DNA of 64,000 bases from Symbiodinium natans. Lineage: Eukaryota; Sar; Dinophyceae; Suessiales; Symbiodiniaceae. The translations under genes and the position numbers were made by a program. The stretch covers positions 3,243,749-3,307,748 of the forward strand of contig CAJNDS010000001.1 of NCBI GenBank assembly GCA_905221605.1. The letters are read 5' to 3'. Below are positions 28,757 to 39,317 of the stretch, piece by piece (within the stretch, counting starts at the first letter, position 1; each line of letters opens with the position of its first letter). A model generated the notes under the pieces. That model was not told where the DNA came from, ran no database searches, and worked only from the letters and a program-made list of their open reading frames with translations.

Positions 28757-28821
28757 GGTCAGTACAACCCGGCAACCCCAACACCCTAAACTCTAAACTT
28801 CAAACATGCCTCATTAGGTCC

Positions 28822-28997
28822 GGTCCCAGAGTAGGCCCTTATTTCCTTGTTCTACGGCTTGGGCGTACTACTTTGAGATCCTACAACGCAATGCACGCTG
28901 TGAAGTTGCCCGATCCCAGACCCCAATGGGCGGCTTAGGTTGCCGCATTAAAACCGACAAAAAGGTACCCTTTCTATTCCCTGGGCCACTCTTGGGC
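28822..28997. mobile_element. Family B element (B4) with extra core sequence
   Basis: GGTCCCAGAGTAGGCCCTTA starts it and CTGGGCCACTCTTGGGC ends it. The core is about 70 bases longer than in B1-B3, apparently an insertion after GGCTTGGGCGTAC. Confidence 0.55.
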
Positions 28998-29884
28998 ACA
29001 GTTGCTAGATTTGAACGACACGTCCTTCCCTGAGCAAGTCAACACCCGAACCCTAAACCTGGGTAGCCCCTTCGGAAATTTAACATCTTCCCTTACTTCG
29101 TTTGTGAGGATCATATTCAGGGATACCTTTCCTAGAAACCCCTAAACCCAAAACCCAAAACCCTAAACCCAAAGCCCGGTTCCTTCACTTTCTGGCGATT
29201 GCATCAATGGGGCAGGTGCCCGCACCCTCAACGCCATAGAGACCCTAAGACCCGAAAGGCAAAGGGTTTAGGGTTTAAGGTTTATGGTTTAGTTTTTAGG
29301 GTTTAGGGTGGGTTTAGGGGTTGGTTTAGGGTCCTTAACCTTCACCCTAACCTCAGTATATCAAACATGTAACCTTTTGTAGTACACAGCCTTCTAAAGA
29401 TACATTTATCTAGTACACTGAAAACTGGAAATGCACATATTGATACATATACATCTAAGCATAAATCTATATGATATATGATATATGATATATGATATAT
29501 GATATATATATATATATATATATTATGTATATATGTATATATTCATGCAAAATGAAAGCGTACCCTCTGCAGTCGTGGACCCCCCGAAACCATGGCCGAG
29601 TGCGGAGGTACTCCGACCCAGACCTGCCTCAACTGCTACCTCTGCCAGCACGACCGTCCTCGTCCTATGAGCCACGACCCAAGGTGGGCCCACTAAAGGG
29701 ATGAGGGTGAAAAGCGTTTAGGGTTGAGGCTTTAGGGTTAAGGGCCTATAGGGTTTATAGGGCGTAGGGCTTAGGGCTGAAAGAGAGCTTAGGGTTTATA
29801 GAGCTTAGGGCTTCGGGGTTGTCGACTCTTCGAGGAGAGGGAACAAGGGGCGCAGGTCGGGTTGCTGGGGTTTCTGTTGGGTGT
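28998..29884 (+). other. Spacer with TGATATA repeat and possible exon 29540-29702
   Basis: ATATG/ATGATAT repeats run 29468-29540. The + frame after it (KAYPLQSWTPRNHGRVRRYS) is protein-like to 29700 but unrecognised. Decayed G-type units at 29263-29330 and 29715-29815. Confidence 0.35.
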
Positions 29885-30008
29885 CCTACGTTGCCCTAAA
29901 CCCTAAACCCTAAACCCTAAACCCTAAACCCTAAGCCCTAAACCCTAAACCCTAAACCCTAAACCCTAAACCCTAAACCCTAAACCCTAAACCCTAAACC
30001 CTAAACCC
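29885..30008 (-). repeat. C-type telomeric array, about 17 units
   Basis: Perfect apart from one CCCTAAG. Confidence 0.95.
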
Positions 30009-30196
30009 GACCCTTAACCCTTTCCGTCTGCATGTTTTGCCGGGACTCTGAGCTTAGGTTAGTGTTGGCAGTGTGGGGCTTAGGGCTTAGGGCAAATTGC
30101 GGGTTGATGTGGCTTCGTCATGCAGTTCTTATTGGGCTGCTTGGGGTTTGTGGGTTCCCGGAGAGCCTTTTGTGGAAGTACCGGAGTTGATAGAAG

Positions 30197-30316
30197 CTAC
30201 TATTTGCTTAAGAACCCCCACCTCAAAAAATCATATTCCTTATAAGGTCAATATAGGGTAATATATTATATATATATATATATGTGTATATCTTGGGCTT
30301 CTTAAGCAAACAGTAG
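30197..30316. mobile_element. Family C TIR element (C4)
   Basis: CTACTATTTGCTTAAGAACC and GGCTTCTTAAGCAAACAGTAG ends, core CATATTCCTTATAAGGTCAATATAGGG in two blocks. The middle has been replaced by (TA)n. Confidence 0.8.
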
Positions 30317-30372
30317 GAAAGGGTTCGGGGTTTAGGGTGGACTCTGCTGAATCACCAAGACGCGCGACACTC

Positions 30373-30449
30373 CGGTTTAGGGTTATAGGGTTATAGGGTT
30401 ATAGGGCTATAGGGTTATAGGGTTATAGGGTTATAGGGTTATAGGGTTC
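30373..30449 (+). repeat. 8-mer telomeric variant (TTATAGGG)9
   Basis: Nine tandem TTATAGGG units, one with C for T. A homogeneous 8-base variant. Confidence 0.95.
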
Positions 30450-30510
30450 AGGTTTCAGCGTTGAGCATCAAGGGGCCGAAGACCGGAGCCCTGTAACAAA
30501 AACGACCCCA

Positions 30511-30650
30511 CTTGGAGGTTCATGGGACTAGAACTGGGCTTATAACCCTACTTATAATTGGGATAACCCCCAATAAGGCCTTTTAGGGGTATTATAAGTA
30601 GGGTTAGAAGTACAGTTGTAAGTGGTTATTAAGCCCCATGAGCCTCCAAG
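30511..30650. mobile_element. Family D TIR element (D2), best-preserved ends
   Basis: CTTGGAGGTTCATGGG at the left and CCCCATGAGCCTCCAAG at the right. Inner arms TATAACCCTACTTATAA and TTATAAGTAGGGTTA also pair. Confidence 0.85.
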
Positions 30651-30663
30651 TAGGGCTTAGGGA

Positions 30664-31106
30664 ACTGGAAACCCTAAACCTACACCCTAAACCCTAAACC
30701 CTAAACCCTAAACCCTAAACCCTAAGTACCATGAACCTTCAAGCAGAGCATCGCCAGGTCAAAGAGGCCGCCCAGTTCACGGACGATGTCATGCAGGCCT
30801 CTCTGGTGCTCTACAGTAGCCCTAAACCCTAAACCCTAAACCCTAAACCCTAAACCCTAAACCCTAAACCCTAAACCCTAAACCCTAAACCCTAAACCCT
30901 AAACCCTAAACCCTAAACCCTAAACCCTAAACCTAACCCTAAACCCTAAACCCTAAACCCTAAACCCTAAACCCTAAACCCTAAACCCTAAACCCTAAAC
31001 CCTAAACCCTAAACCCTAAACCCTAAACCCTAACCCTAAACCCTAAACCCTAAACCCCAAGCCCTAAACCCTCAACCCTAAACCCTAAACCCTAAACCCT
31101 AAGCCC
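30664..31106 (-). repeat. C-type arrays 30664-30727 and 30819-31106
   Basis: The second array is about 41 units, the longest here. It lies directly after the exon ending near 30815, one of few exceptions to the G-after-exon rule, and ends against the last 20 bases of a family E element. Confidence 0.95.
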
Positions 31107-34100
31107 TCCCTGCTAAGTGCAGCCAAGAGGCCATGGCAGAGAAGCTGGGCATCAACGTGATGGCACCTCGGATGCTTTGAGGGGTTTAGGGTTAAGGGTT
31201 TAGGGTTTAGGGTCTTAGGGTCTTAGGGTCTTAGGGTCTTAGGGTCTTAGGGTTTAGGGTCTTAGGGTCTTAGGGTCTTAGGGTCTTGGGGTTTAGGGTT
31301 TAGGGTTTGGGGTTTGGGGTTTAGGGTTTAGGGGTTCTTGGTAGCCCAGTGGTACCCTTTGCCCTGTTTTTGTTTCAAGGTGCCCTTGTACAGTATCCAA
31401 CCCCAACAAAGGGTGCCCTAAAAATGGCAGGGCTACGAAGTGGGTGCTTTTTGAGAGTATTGAGGTGCGGTGTTGAGGGTTTTAAAGGGTGGAGGCGTGT
31501 GGGTCGAGGGACGTTTGCTTTATATGTCACAAAACTCTGGGGCTCGTAGAATGAGGATACTCGAACTTATTAGGAGTCCCCCCCCCTCCCCCGCCTCCCC
31601 ATGTTAGGGAAATACCCCTATACACTTTTTGTCATGAGCGACAGCCTCTTATCCTGAAGCCTAAGCCCTTGAACTGCAGCGCCGTCACACGAACCCTGAG
31701 AATCCAAGAGACCTAATTACAGCAAAGCCCCCCACTCACCCCTCCCCCCCCCCCCCCCCCCCGCACACCCTAAAACCCTGAAGCCCTACGAGCTCTCCAA
31801 AGCTCTAACTTTTCGAGCCCCAACCTGCGCCCTAGGCGACCCAAAATCGTAAACCCCATGGAACCCTACAAAACCCTATAAGCCCTATAAACCCGATAAA
31901 CCCGATAAACCCTATAAACCCTAAACCCCAAATAGACCCCATAAACCAAAAGCCCTACCTGAAATTTAAGATTTTGGGGGGCCTCTTGTGGGAGGCTCTT
32001 TTTAAGGAACCCGCCCCTCCGCTCAGTCACAGCCGGAGTTCAACTGGGTGATCCGAGACTGCCTGCTCTCGCTGCGAGACGAAGGTTGGACCTGCCAGGC
32101 CAAAAGCGGGTTTAGGGCTTAGGGTTTAGGGCTTAGGGTTTAGGGTTTAGGGTTTAGGGTTTAGGGAGGTTTGGGGGTTCTAGGGCTCTAGGGGTTTCAG
32201 GGGCTTAGGGTTCAGGGGTTTGGGGTTTATGGGTTTAGCTTGGGATTTAGGGGTTCTAGGGGTTTAGGGGTTCTAGGGACTTAGGGTTTAGGGTGTACGG
32301 GGCTTCGGGTTTGGGGGTTGAGAGTTTAGGGTTTGAGAGGTTTAGGGTTTAGGGTTTAGGGGATTAGGGGTTTAATGTTTAGGGGTTAGGGTTGGGGGTT
32401 TAGGGTGTGTCAGGGGAGGGCGCGCTCGGGTGTGAAACGCCCCTGGCCGCGCGCTGTGTTGCTCGTCAACCCACCCCGGCCACCCACATTTGCATTTATT
32501 ATTACGCTTATAATTCTTCTTTTTGTTGTTATGACTAATATTATATATATATATATATAGTATCTATATATATATATTCATTTTCAGTTTGGTTTTTTTA
32601 AGGAGTCATGGGCAAAAACTAATCGTAATTCTTCCGACCCCTGTATTGGGCAACCAGATGCCCTGAACCTTGAAGCAAAAGCACTAATCGTGCCTAAACT
32701 TCAAGCCCAAACCCGTAACTGTGACCCGGAGTAGGCCCTGATTTCCTTCTTACAGGTCAGGGGTTCCCTTACAATCCCATTATAACCAAAAGGGGTACCC
32801 CTTTTTATCCCTAGGTTTCTCCCCTAAACCCTACACCCTACACCCTAAACCCTAAACCCTAAACCCTAAACCCTAAACCCTGACTTTGGCCTGGGAAGGT
32901 GCGAAGCGGTGACCTGGAGTACTGCTACAAGTACAAGGATGAGACGCGACCGTGCCACCCCCCGGCTGTTTCAAGAGCCGACAGAAGTCGGAAGTTAGGA
33001 TTTAGGGTTTAGGGAATGTTCTTGGTTTGGGGTTTGGGGCTTTAGGGTTTGGGGCTTTAGGGTTTGGGGCTTTCGGGTTTAGGGTTAAGGGTTTAGGGTT
33101 TAGGGTTTAGGGTTTAGGGTTTAGGGTTTAGGGTTTAGGCGTACCACTCAATGAATCATAGGGAGTACGGGTACATGCCCGACATTTTTTTAAGGCCCTC
33201 AGCCCAGTGATACCCTGTACCCTTTTGTTGGTTATGGGTTCCCTTACAAAGTAACAAGGACCCCCAAAAAGTTGCCCTTATGATATTATGGTTACTGAGC
33301 TACCAAGTTCTCGTTGGACCCGAAGTCCCTGATTCCCAGCTAAGAAGTAACAAGCAGACGTCGGATGTGTAGGTACATGGACATGTACTTGGAGGTTCCT
33401 TAGGGCACTTATGAGTAGGGTCAAAGTAGGGTAACTATGGTTGTAACCTTCTTCAGGGTACGTTATAACCCTACTTAGAAGTACCCATCTAGGATGCCCA
33501 GTACTACCCTTTTTCCCTTTTTTGGGGGTGTAGGTTCCCTTATAAAACCCCTTTAGGCAAAAAAGGGCACCCCTTTTAATCCTAGGATACTGGGCAACCT
33601 AGCCATGAACCTTCAAGTAGGTACCTGTCTATGGAAGATGGGAGATGGTAGAGAGAGAGAGAGAGAGAGAGATGCATACCCCAGAAATGCATGCGATGTC
33701 CCGTTGTAGGGGATGGGTGCAAGCATGTATGCTGCTTGCCTAACTTCGTGTGCCAAACCCTAATGCAGCCATTCCTCCCTTTCCCCCATTTTTCAGCACC
33801 TTTCTACGCTTGTTTTCAAAGTCAGCGGTCCCAGAAGGATCCCATCCTCAACCTACCTAAACCCTCAGCCCAGAAAAACGCCAGCATCCTGAACCTACCG
33901 GAACTAGGACCCAGAGTAGGCCCTTATTCCCTGGCTATTAGGATTCAGGTTCCCGAAGAAGCCCCTTTAAACCCAAAAAATCCTGGGTTACTCTTGGGTC
34001 AACCCTAAACCCTAAACCCTAAACCCTAAACCCTAAACCCAAAACCCTGATCATCTGTTCCCGCGCGCAGGTACCACCCCATTGCGGAGGCGCACCGGAA

Positions 34101-34140
34101 GCTGGCAGAGCGGCTGATGGCCTCGCAGAGCGTCAGGGGC
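30758..34140 (+). CDS. Probable WW-domain protein (CEP164-like arrangement), partial
   Basis: Candidate exons: 30758-30815, about 31130-31176, 32033 to about 32109, 32899 to about 32990, 34071 to about 34140. They read KEAAQFTDDVMQASLVLYS, AMAEKLGINVMAPRM, PEFNWVIRDCLLSLRDEGW|TCQAKS, SGDLEYCYKYKDETRPCHP and YHPIAEAHRKLAERLMASQ. A helical ...WVI.D.L... block, then GW, then an aromatic-rich strand with G-D-x-x-Y, a T and a final HP, is the layout of WW domains that follow a leader helix in centrosomal/ciliary proteins; the expected second Trp is not seen (Pro-Cys in its place). WW domains bind proline-rich ligands. Exact joins were not all fixed, and telomeric arrays fill the introns. Confidence 0.4.
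31108..31129. mobile_element. Family E right-end fragment (E5)
   Basis: CCCTGCTAAGTGCAGCCAAG only; all upstream E sequence is replaced by the C-type array. The candidate exon follows at once. Confidence 0.7.
31183..31335 (+). repeat. G-type array with 8-mer block (TCTTAGGG)
   Basis: About ten TCTTAGGG units (31208-31290) sit within TTTAGGG and TTTGGGG units. Confidence 0.95.
31338..31440. mobile_element. Family A TIR element (A5)
   Basis: TTGGTAGCCCAGTGG to GGCAGGGCTACGAAG. Its left end abuts a TTTAGGG array, so no left duplication is visible. Confidence 0.75.
31441..32032. other. Spacer with C runs and decayed C-type/TATAAACC units
   Basis: C runs at 31580 and 31745-31762; AAACCCTAT-like 9-mers at 31870-31925. 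No gene. Confidence 0.4.
32106..32410 (+). repeat. Highly degenerate G-type array
   Basis: Units vary among TTTAGGG, CTTAGGG, TTCTAGGGG and TTTGGGG over 300 bases. Confidence 0.8.
32723..32882. mobile_element. Family B element (B5) ending in a C-type array
   Basis: GACCCGGAGTAGGCCCTGAT to CCTAGGTTTCTCCCC (32723-32822), then six CCCTAAA units instead of the expected GGGTC end. Confidence 0.7.
33000..33140 (+). repeat. G-type array with TTTGGGGC variants
   Basis: A three-copy GCTTTAGGGTTTGGG higher unit (33035-33075), then eight perfect units. Confidence 0.9.
33192..33307. mobile_element. Family A TIR element (A6)
   Basis: CTCAGCCCAGTGATACCC to GTTACTGAGCTACCAAG. Left terminal bases decayed. 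Confidence 0.65.
33387..33618. mobile_element. Family D element (D3) with another TIR element nested in it
   Basis: D3 runs ACTTGGAGGTTCCTTAGGG to GCCATGAACCTTCAAGT. Between its GTACCCATCTAG and its right end sits a separate element (about 33494-33600) with TGCCCAGTAC / ATACTGGGCA ends and an A/B-type core. Confidence 0.75.
33650..33672. repeat. (GA)n microsatellite
   Basis: About eleven GA units. Confidence 0.95.
33908..34050. mobile_element. Family B element (B6) followed by C-type array
   Basis: GACCCAGAGTAGGCCCTTAT to GGTTACTCTTGGGTC (34000), shorter than other copies. Seven CCCTAAA units follow, ending 21 bases before the exon at 34071. Confidence 0.75.
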
Positions 34141-34146
34141 CTTAAA

Positions 34147-34955
34147 GGGTTTAGGGTTTAGGGTTTAGGGTTTAGGGTTTAGGGTTTAGGGTTTAGGGTA
34201 GTCATGACAGCCTAAACCCGAGAGACCCAAATAGCCCTATGAGCCCTACATACTTGAAGGGGTTTAGGGTTTGGGGTTTAGGGTTTAGGGGGGTCATGAC
34301 CCTAAGCCCTAAGCCCTGAACCCTAAACCTTAAACCCCACTCCTCATAGGGTTTTAGGGCTTGGTTTTGGGTGCGTGGATGATGGGCTACTCAGAGAGAG
34401 ACTACCAGCTTGTTGGGCAAACGCAGGGTCTCTGCAAATGCAAAGGCAACTCTAGGCTCAGTGGGGTTTAGGGTTTAGGGTTTAGGGTTTAGGGTTTAGG
34501 GTTTAGGGTTTTAGGGTTTAGGGTTTAGGGTTGCTTCTGCGACATCTGCGCCCAGGATCTTCAGATGAAGCATTTGGATCCACACTAGCGCGGGACCTTG
34601 GCCTGGCGAGGGGGAGAGAGGGGGGGGGGGGTGGCTTCAAGTGGCTAAGAGGGTCTTTGTTTATAGGGTTTAGGGGTTAGGGCATAGGATCCCTGAGCCC
34701 TAAAGCCCTGTTTAGGGTTAGGGCGATACCCTGAAGCCAGAACCTGAAACATGTCTCAGGCCTCAAAGTCAATAGATCCTGCATCTCACCACCTGCTCGG
34801 AGAACTCTCCAGACGACAGGGACCAGGATGCACAGCTGCCTCCAGTTCTATTTCCTTGGCTTCTGTGTGTGTACCCTAATTTAGGGTTTAAGACCCTAAA
34901 CTCTAAAGACTCTAAACCCTAAATCCTAAACCCTAAACCCTGTCTCCGTGTTTAT
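34147..34955. repeat. G-type arrays 34147-34200, 34260-34290, 34464-34533 with spacers; decayed C-type 34890-34940
   Basis: The spacers hold no clear exon; 34380-34460 reads DYQLVGQTQGLCKCKGNS in one frame and could be coding. Confidence 0.7.
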
Positions 34956-35425
34956 GTGTGTCCAGGTTACCCACTAATGCTCTTCATCATTCCCTTCTTC
35001 TTATGGGTCAGGTTGCCCTGTGACATCCCCTTTACGCACAGCAAAATGTCCCTAAACCCCAAAACCCCAAACCCCAAACCCTCAACCCCAAACCCTAAAC
35101 CCTATAAGCCTCTTGGGTTCCTGGGCCACCTCTTTCTGCACAAGCTTGCGCAAGATGCCGCAAGCGAGTTCGCGTATTCTTCGGGTAGTTCTGGAATGTC
35201 TGAGTTCCAACTCCCTTCCTACATGGGGTCTAGGGCTTAAGGTGTTTAGGGCTTAAGGTGTTTAGGGTTTAGGGTTTAGGGTTGAGGGTTTAGGGTTTAG
35301 GGTTCAGGAGCCTTGCACAGCCCATCCACATGAGATCAGCCACGCTTGCTGAGTCGCGTGCGGCATCACGTCTATCGCGCCATCATGGGCGAGAAGGACT
35401 TGCATTGAATAGGATCGCATGCCCT
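34956..35425 (+). other. Possible exons in a mosaic of short arrays
   Basis: 35112-35230 reads FLGHLFLHKLAQDAASEFAY and 35365-35405 reads RHHVYRAIMGEKDLH, both protein-like. G-type 35236-35308. Parent genes unknown. Confidence 0.3.
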
Positions 35426-35638
35426 AAGCCATAAATCCTAAACCCTAAACCCAATTATAAACCCTGACCCCCCACCCCCCGGAAAGCACACAGAAGAAGG
35501 GACTCTTAAGCGACCATCCGAGGACATCATGACACATTAAGGCTCCCGAAAAGGCATTCTGCTGCCCTTGGGACTCAATCTGATGGGTTCTTTTTGCTTG
35601 AGGCGTCTCCCTTGCTATTCCTGCGACGCGTGCCTGAA

Positions 35639-35945
35639 TACCCTAAACCCTAAACCCTAAACCCTAAACCCTAAACCCTAAACCCTAAACCCTAAACCCT
35701 AAACCCTAAACCCTAAACCCTGGTGGGCCAATCTTCGGCGCAGGCACTGTGAGGTGCAGGGCCTAGGGGCTTTTGCACGGCACTCCTGGGGTTACTCCCC
35801 CGTTTCAGGGTACGTACATAAGGGTTTAGGGTTTAGGGTTTGGGGTTTAGGGTTTGGGGTTTTAGGGTTTAGGGGTTTAGGGTTTAGGGTTTGGGGTTTT
35901 AGGGTTTAGGGTTTAGGGTTGGGGGTTTGGCGTTTAGGGTTTAGG
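35639..35945. repeat. C-type 35639-35722 and mixed G-type 35820-35945
   Basis: Twelve perfect CCCTAAA units; the second array alternates TTTAGGG, TTTGGGG and TTTTAGGG. Confidence 0.95.
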
Positions 35946-36046
35946 ATAAGTCCCCTGCATGATAATCAAGAATGTTCTTCCTTATAAGGGCAATTTGGGG
36001 ATTAGCCTCTTCTATTTGGGGGGGGGAGTTCTTAAGCAAATACTAG
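35946..36046. mobile_element. Family C element (C5), left end lost next to a telomeric array
   Basis: TTCTTCCTTATAAGGGCAATTTGGGG core and GGAGTTCTTAAGCAAATACTAG right end are present; the left TIR is absent where the G-type array stops. Confidence 0.7.
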
Positions 36047-36425
36047 ATAAGGTACAAGGTGTGCAGGATCTGGGGTTCAAGGGCTGATAGAGGGTGACCT
36101 ACCCTCTTATGCGTAGGGTTTAGGGTTTGGGGCTGACCACTCCCCTTCTTCACCGGGCATATCTATATATAAAAAATATATGCACATGATTTTTATGTGT
36201 ATGTATACACTTATTCATATTATTCATTTCATGATTATTTACAACGTGTCAGGTGGGAAGGCGGCCACCCTGGGAACTCCCTGCTTGAATCGTGATGCTC
36301 TGAGACCCTGTAAACGGGGGTTTAGGGTTTAGGGTTTAGGGTTTAGGGTTTAGGGACCAAAAAGGGTTTAGGGTTTTGGGGGCAAGAACCCTGGTTTCTC
36401 GCATCTTGACTGCCTGGCTTGCCAG

Positions 36426-36658
36426 GACGTTCGCCGCGTCTGCACGCCCAAGTTGATCGAGGCGATTCAGTTTCCCTAAGCAGAAGCTCCAGAAGGGACT
36501 TCCTCAAATTGCTCATCCATCTCATCAGGGAAGTTCGCCTGGAAAACTGCCCACAGGCATCCCTTCCGCAAGCCGAAGCCTGCCAAATCTAGGCTGTTTC
36601 AGCTCCTCACGCAGGAACCTGAATTTCAACATGGCTCAAAGAGGTTGTGTTATAGCCT

Positions 36659-36695
<37 letters not shown>

Positions 36696-36815
36696 CGATT
36701 TATTTATTTATAAACTATTTATTTATTTATTCATACTTTCAGCTGTTCTGTTTGCAGGAAATCATGAAGGATTTGGACGTGAGCCCGTCGGATGAGCCTT
36801 ACCTGATTCGGAGGA
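36426..36815 (+). CDS. Candidate exons 36426-36479 and 36758-36815, possibly the same WW-type protein
   Basis: After TTGCCAG| the frame reads DVRRVCTPKLIEAIQFP; after TTTGCAG| it reads EIMKDLDVSPSDEPYLIR. A helix with ...D-x-x-D-E-P-x-L-I... resembles the leader helix before WW domains in CEP164-like proteins, so these may be a second repeat of the gene at 30.7-34.1 kb. An (AT)n tract (36661-36690) lies in the intron. Confidence 0.4.
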
Positions 36816-37074
36816 ATTCCCCCCCCCCACCCCCCCACTACCCCTCCAGTTTTAGGGTTTAGTGTTTAGGGTTCAGTGGGAACACGACAGGCGAATTTGG
36901 GTTCAAGGCTTAGGGGGTGTAGCATCCAGGGAATTGGAGGGTTAAGAACAAGGAGCCTGAAACCCTAAACCCCAAACCCTAAAGCCTGAAGTCTTACACA
37001 GGGCTTAGTTCTGAGGAGCACTCGGGGCACAAAGAGCCTCTAAACATCTCTAAGCCCCTGTAACTTGGCAGCCC

Positions 37075-37175
37075 AGTGGTACCCTTTTGCCCTTTTTTCT
37101 GTTGGTTGAAGGTTCCTTAATGCAGCAGCCCAGAAAAGGGTGGCCCGATTGTAGTACCCTTACTGGGCTACCAAG
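37075..37175. mobile_element. Family A TIR element (A7)
   Basis: TTGGCAGCCCAGTGGTACCC to CCCTTACTGGGCTACCAAG, well preserved, no telomeric insert. Confidence 0.8.
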
Positions 37176-37349
37176 AGAAGTCCTAAACCCTAAACTCCAG
37201 CGAAAACAGATGCCGCGGCAGACGCGAGATCTAGATGAACCTGGAGTATCCTTGTAGATTGGAGCTCCCCAAGCGTAGAGCATTTCTTTGCCAGCGCTGT
37301 GCTGTAAGTGTTCCAAGCGTTGAAAGAAATCGGATGTGCTTCATCAGTG

Positions 37350-37438
37350 ATCTGATAGATAGGGCAACAACTGGTTACAACCTCATTCAGGGTACTTTCT
37401 TTCTTCTACTTGTACTCGTACCCTAATGAACCTTCAAA
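37350..37438. mobile_element. Family D right part (D5)
   Basis: GGTTACAACCTCATTCAGGG and CCCTAATGAACCTTCAAAT match D3/D4; the left TIR is not found. Confidence 0.5.
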
Positions 37439-37581
37439 TAGACAACCCTAAACCCTAAACTCCACGAACAGCGCTGGCAAGGCAGGAGGGTTCTTGATCC
37501 TCCACATGCCTGGCCTCACTTCGAACATCGGAAAGACCCCCTCCCTAAACCTTCCTAATAATCATGCACTCCCCAAAGGGC

Positions 37582-37803
37582 CCCTAAACCCTAAACCTTA
37601 AACCCTAAACCCTAAACCCTAAACCCAAAACACCACTTGAGGGAGGCAGCCCTGGCACACCTTGCTTGTAGGTTCATGGGCGGGGTACACCACTTCTAGG
37701 GTTTAGGGTTTAGGGTGGGCCCTTGGGGGGGGTCTATGGTTATTAGGGGTTGCTGGGGTTCATACAGGGTTTCCGGTTTGGGGTTTGAAACTCAAATTGT
37801 TTA
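37582..37803. repeat. C-type 37582-37628 and small G-type 37695-37717
   Basis: Six CCCTAAA units. A partial D left end (GTAGGTTCATGGGCGGGGTAC) sits at about 37668-37690 next to the G-type patch. Confidence 0.75.
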
Positions 37804-37903
37804 CTTAGTAGTAGAGTAGGTAACCTGTTAACAATTTTGGGTATTCTAGTCCATATAGCTCAACGGTTAACCGTTAGTTCCCCTAGGACACTGGACAACT
37901 AAG
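37804..37903. mobile_element. Family M TIR element (M2)
   Basis: CTTAGTAGTAGAGTAGGTAACC to CTGGACAACTAAG. The core TTAACAATTTTGGG / CAACGGTTAACCGTTAG has further palindromes. Confidence 0.75.
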
Positions 37904-38734
37904 CGTAGGGATGTTTGACGTTTAGGGTTTCGGGTTTAGGGTTTTGAGGCTTAGGGTTTATATCGGGATTCGGGTTGAGGGTTTGGGGTTTTGGGTTTAG
38001 GGTTTAGGGTGTGTAGGCTCAGATCGCCTGTTGGGCGTGTTTGGTCGGTGCTCCTTTGTTTTCTCTTGGCACTTGCTACCAGCCGGACCCTTCTCGGGGG
38101 TCCTAAACCCTAAGCCCTAAACCCTAAACCCTAATTTTAAAGTTAGTGCTTAAAGGCTCTTGAGGCTTAGGATTGTTTAGCCCTTCTGCGTGTGGCATTG
38201 TGTCTGTGTGTCTGTCGCAGGATCAAGACATCTGTCGAGGATGCCTACTTCAGGCTGGTGTAGGATTTCGGGTTTAGGCTTTAGGGTTTAGGGTTGCTCT
38301 ATCGAAGCCCGCTCCGAATCATAGGGGATCCTGGTACGCTGGTTGGTGAGCTTTTGGCTTGTTCTGACCGTCAACTTAACATAGACCTTCTCGCATTGCA
38401 CGGCGACTTCGCCAGTCAAAGCAGCTCCTCACTTCATGATGATATCACCAGCTTCTAAGATAGGGTCCACTGTGACAGGTACCCTTTCGAATCGGATCCC
38501 TTACAATGTCCCCAACAAATTGCAGTGCCTTGAGTGTGGCAACATCCTCAACAGATGACCCCGAAACCCAAAACATCCCAAAACCATAGTATGCCTTCTG
38601 TAAGTTATCAGCGACGCACAGATCTAAGCCAGGTTATCCGAAGCCCTAACCCTCGTTACGTATTATTCAGGGCTTATTGAATTTAGACCTTACACCCCCT
38701 TCCCCTACACCCCCCCTCCCCCCCCAGTAAGCCC
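37904..38734 (+). other. Spacer with possible exons 38225-38268 and 38358-38460
   Basis: After CGCAG| one frame reads RIKTSVEDAYFRLV; later SDRQLNIDLLALHGDFASQ. Decayed G-type 37918-38015 and C-type 38100-38135 patches occur. Not assigned. Confidence 0.3.
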
Positions 38735-39147
38735 TAAACACTAAACCCTAAACCCTAAACGCTAAACCCCTAAACCCTAAACCCCCATGTTTCTCATGAG
38801 AACCCCATCCCTGAATGCAGGTACAAACGGACTGGCAAGTTCCAAACCACCATCGAGGCATCCCCGGTCTGGTTGCGCGAGCACTTTTTACTCGTGGGAG
38901 TTTGGGACGTTGCTTCGTTGAGGGCCTTGGGATCCAGGGTGGACGTGGGGAGGTCTGACTTGGATTATAAGGTAGGGTTTCTCGAATTGAGTTTAGATGG
39001 CTGTGACCAAGTTTGGTGGGGATGGGGCCTAAGCCTAGTGTAGCAAGGTACCCTCTACTTGTACCTGCCCCGGAACTTTTTTTAAGCAGGGAACAGGACG
39101 CCCAGTTTCTCCGAGTGCTTTCGGATCCCGCAGCCACATAAACCCTG
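38735..39147. other. C-type patch 38735-38786 and spacer with a minus-strand ORF
   Basis: A 129-codon minus ORF (38748-39137) ends in telomeric sequence and has no motif; low confidence as a gene. Confidence 0.3.
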
Positions 39148-39317
39148 CTTGGAGGTTCATTCAGGTACTTGTGAGCAGGGGTTTAGGCTTAGGGCTTGGG
39201 TTTTAGGGCGTAGAGCATAGGGGTACGGACGATTAGGGCGAGGGAGGGTACCTATGGTTATTACCTTATTTAGGGTGATCGTAGCCCTACGTATAAGTGC
39301 CCCATGAACCTTGAAGT
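39148..39317. mobile_element. Family D element with telomeric insert (D4)
   Basis: CTTGGAGGTTCATTCAGG to CCCATGAACCTTGAAG. TTTAGGCTTAGGGCTTGGG-type units (39180-39215) lie in its left half, while right-half sequence (GGTTATTACCTTATTTAGGG) is normal. Confidence 0.75.
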
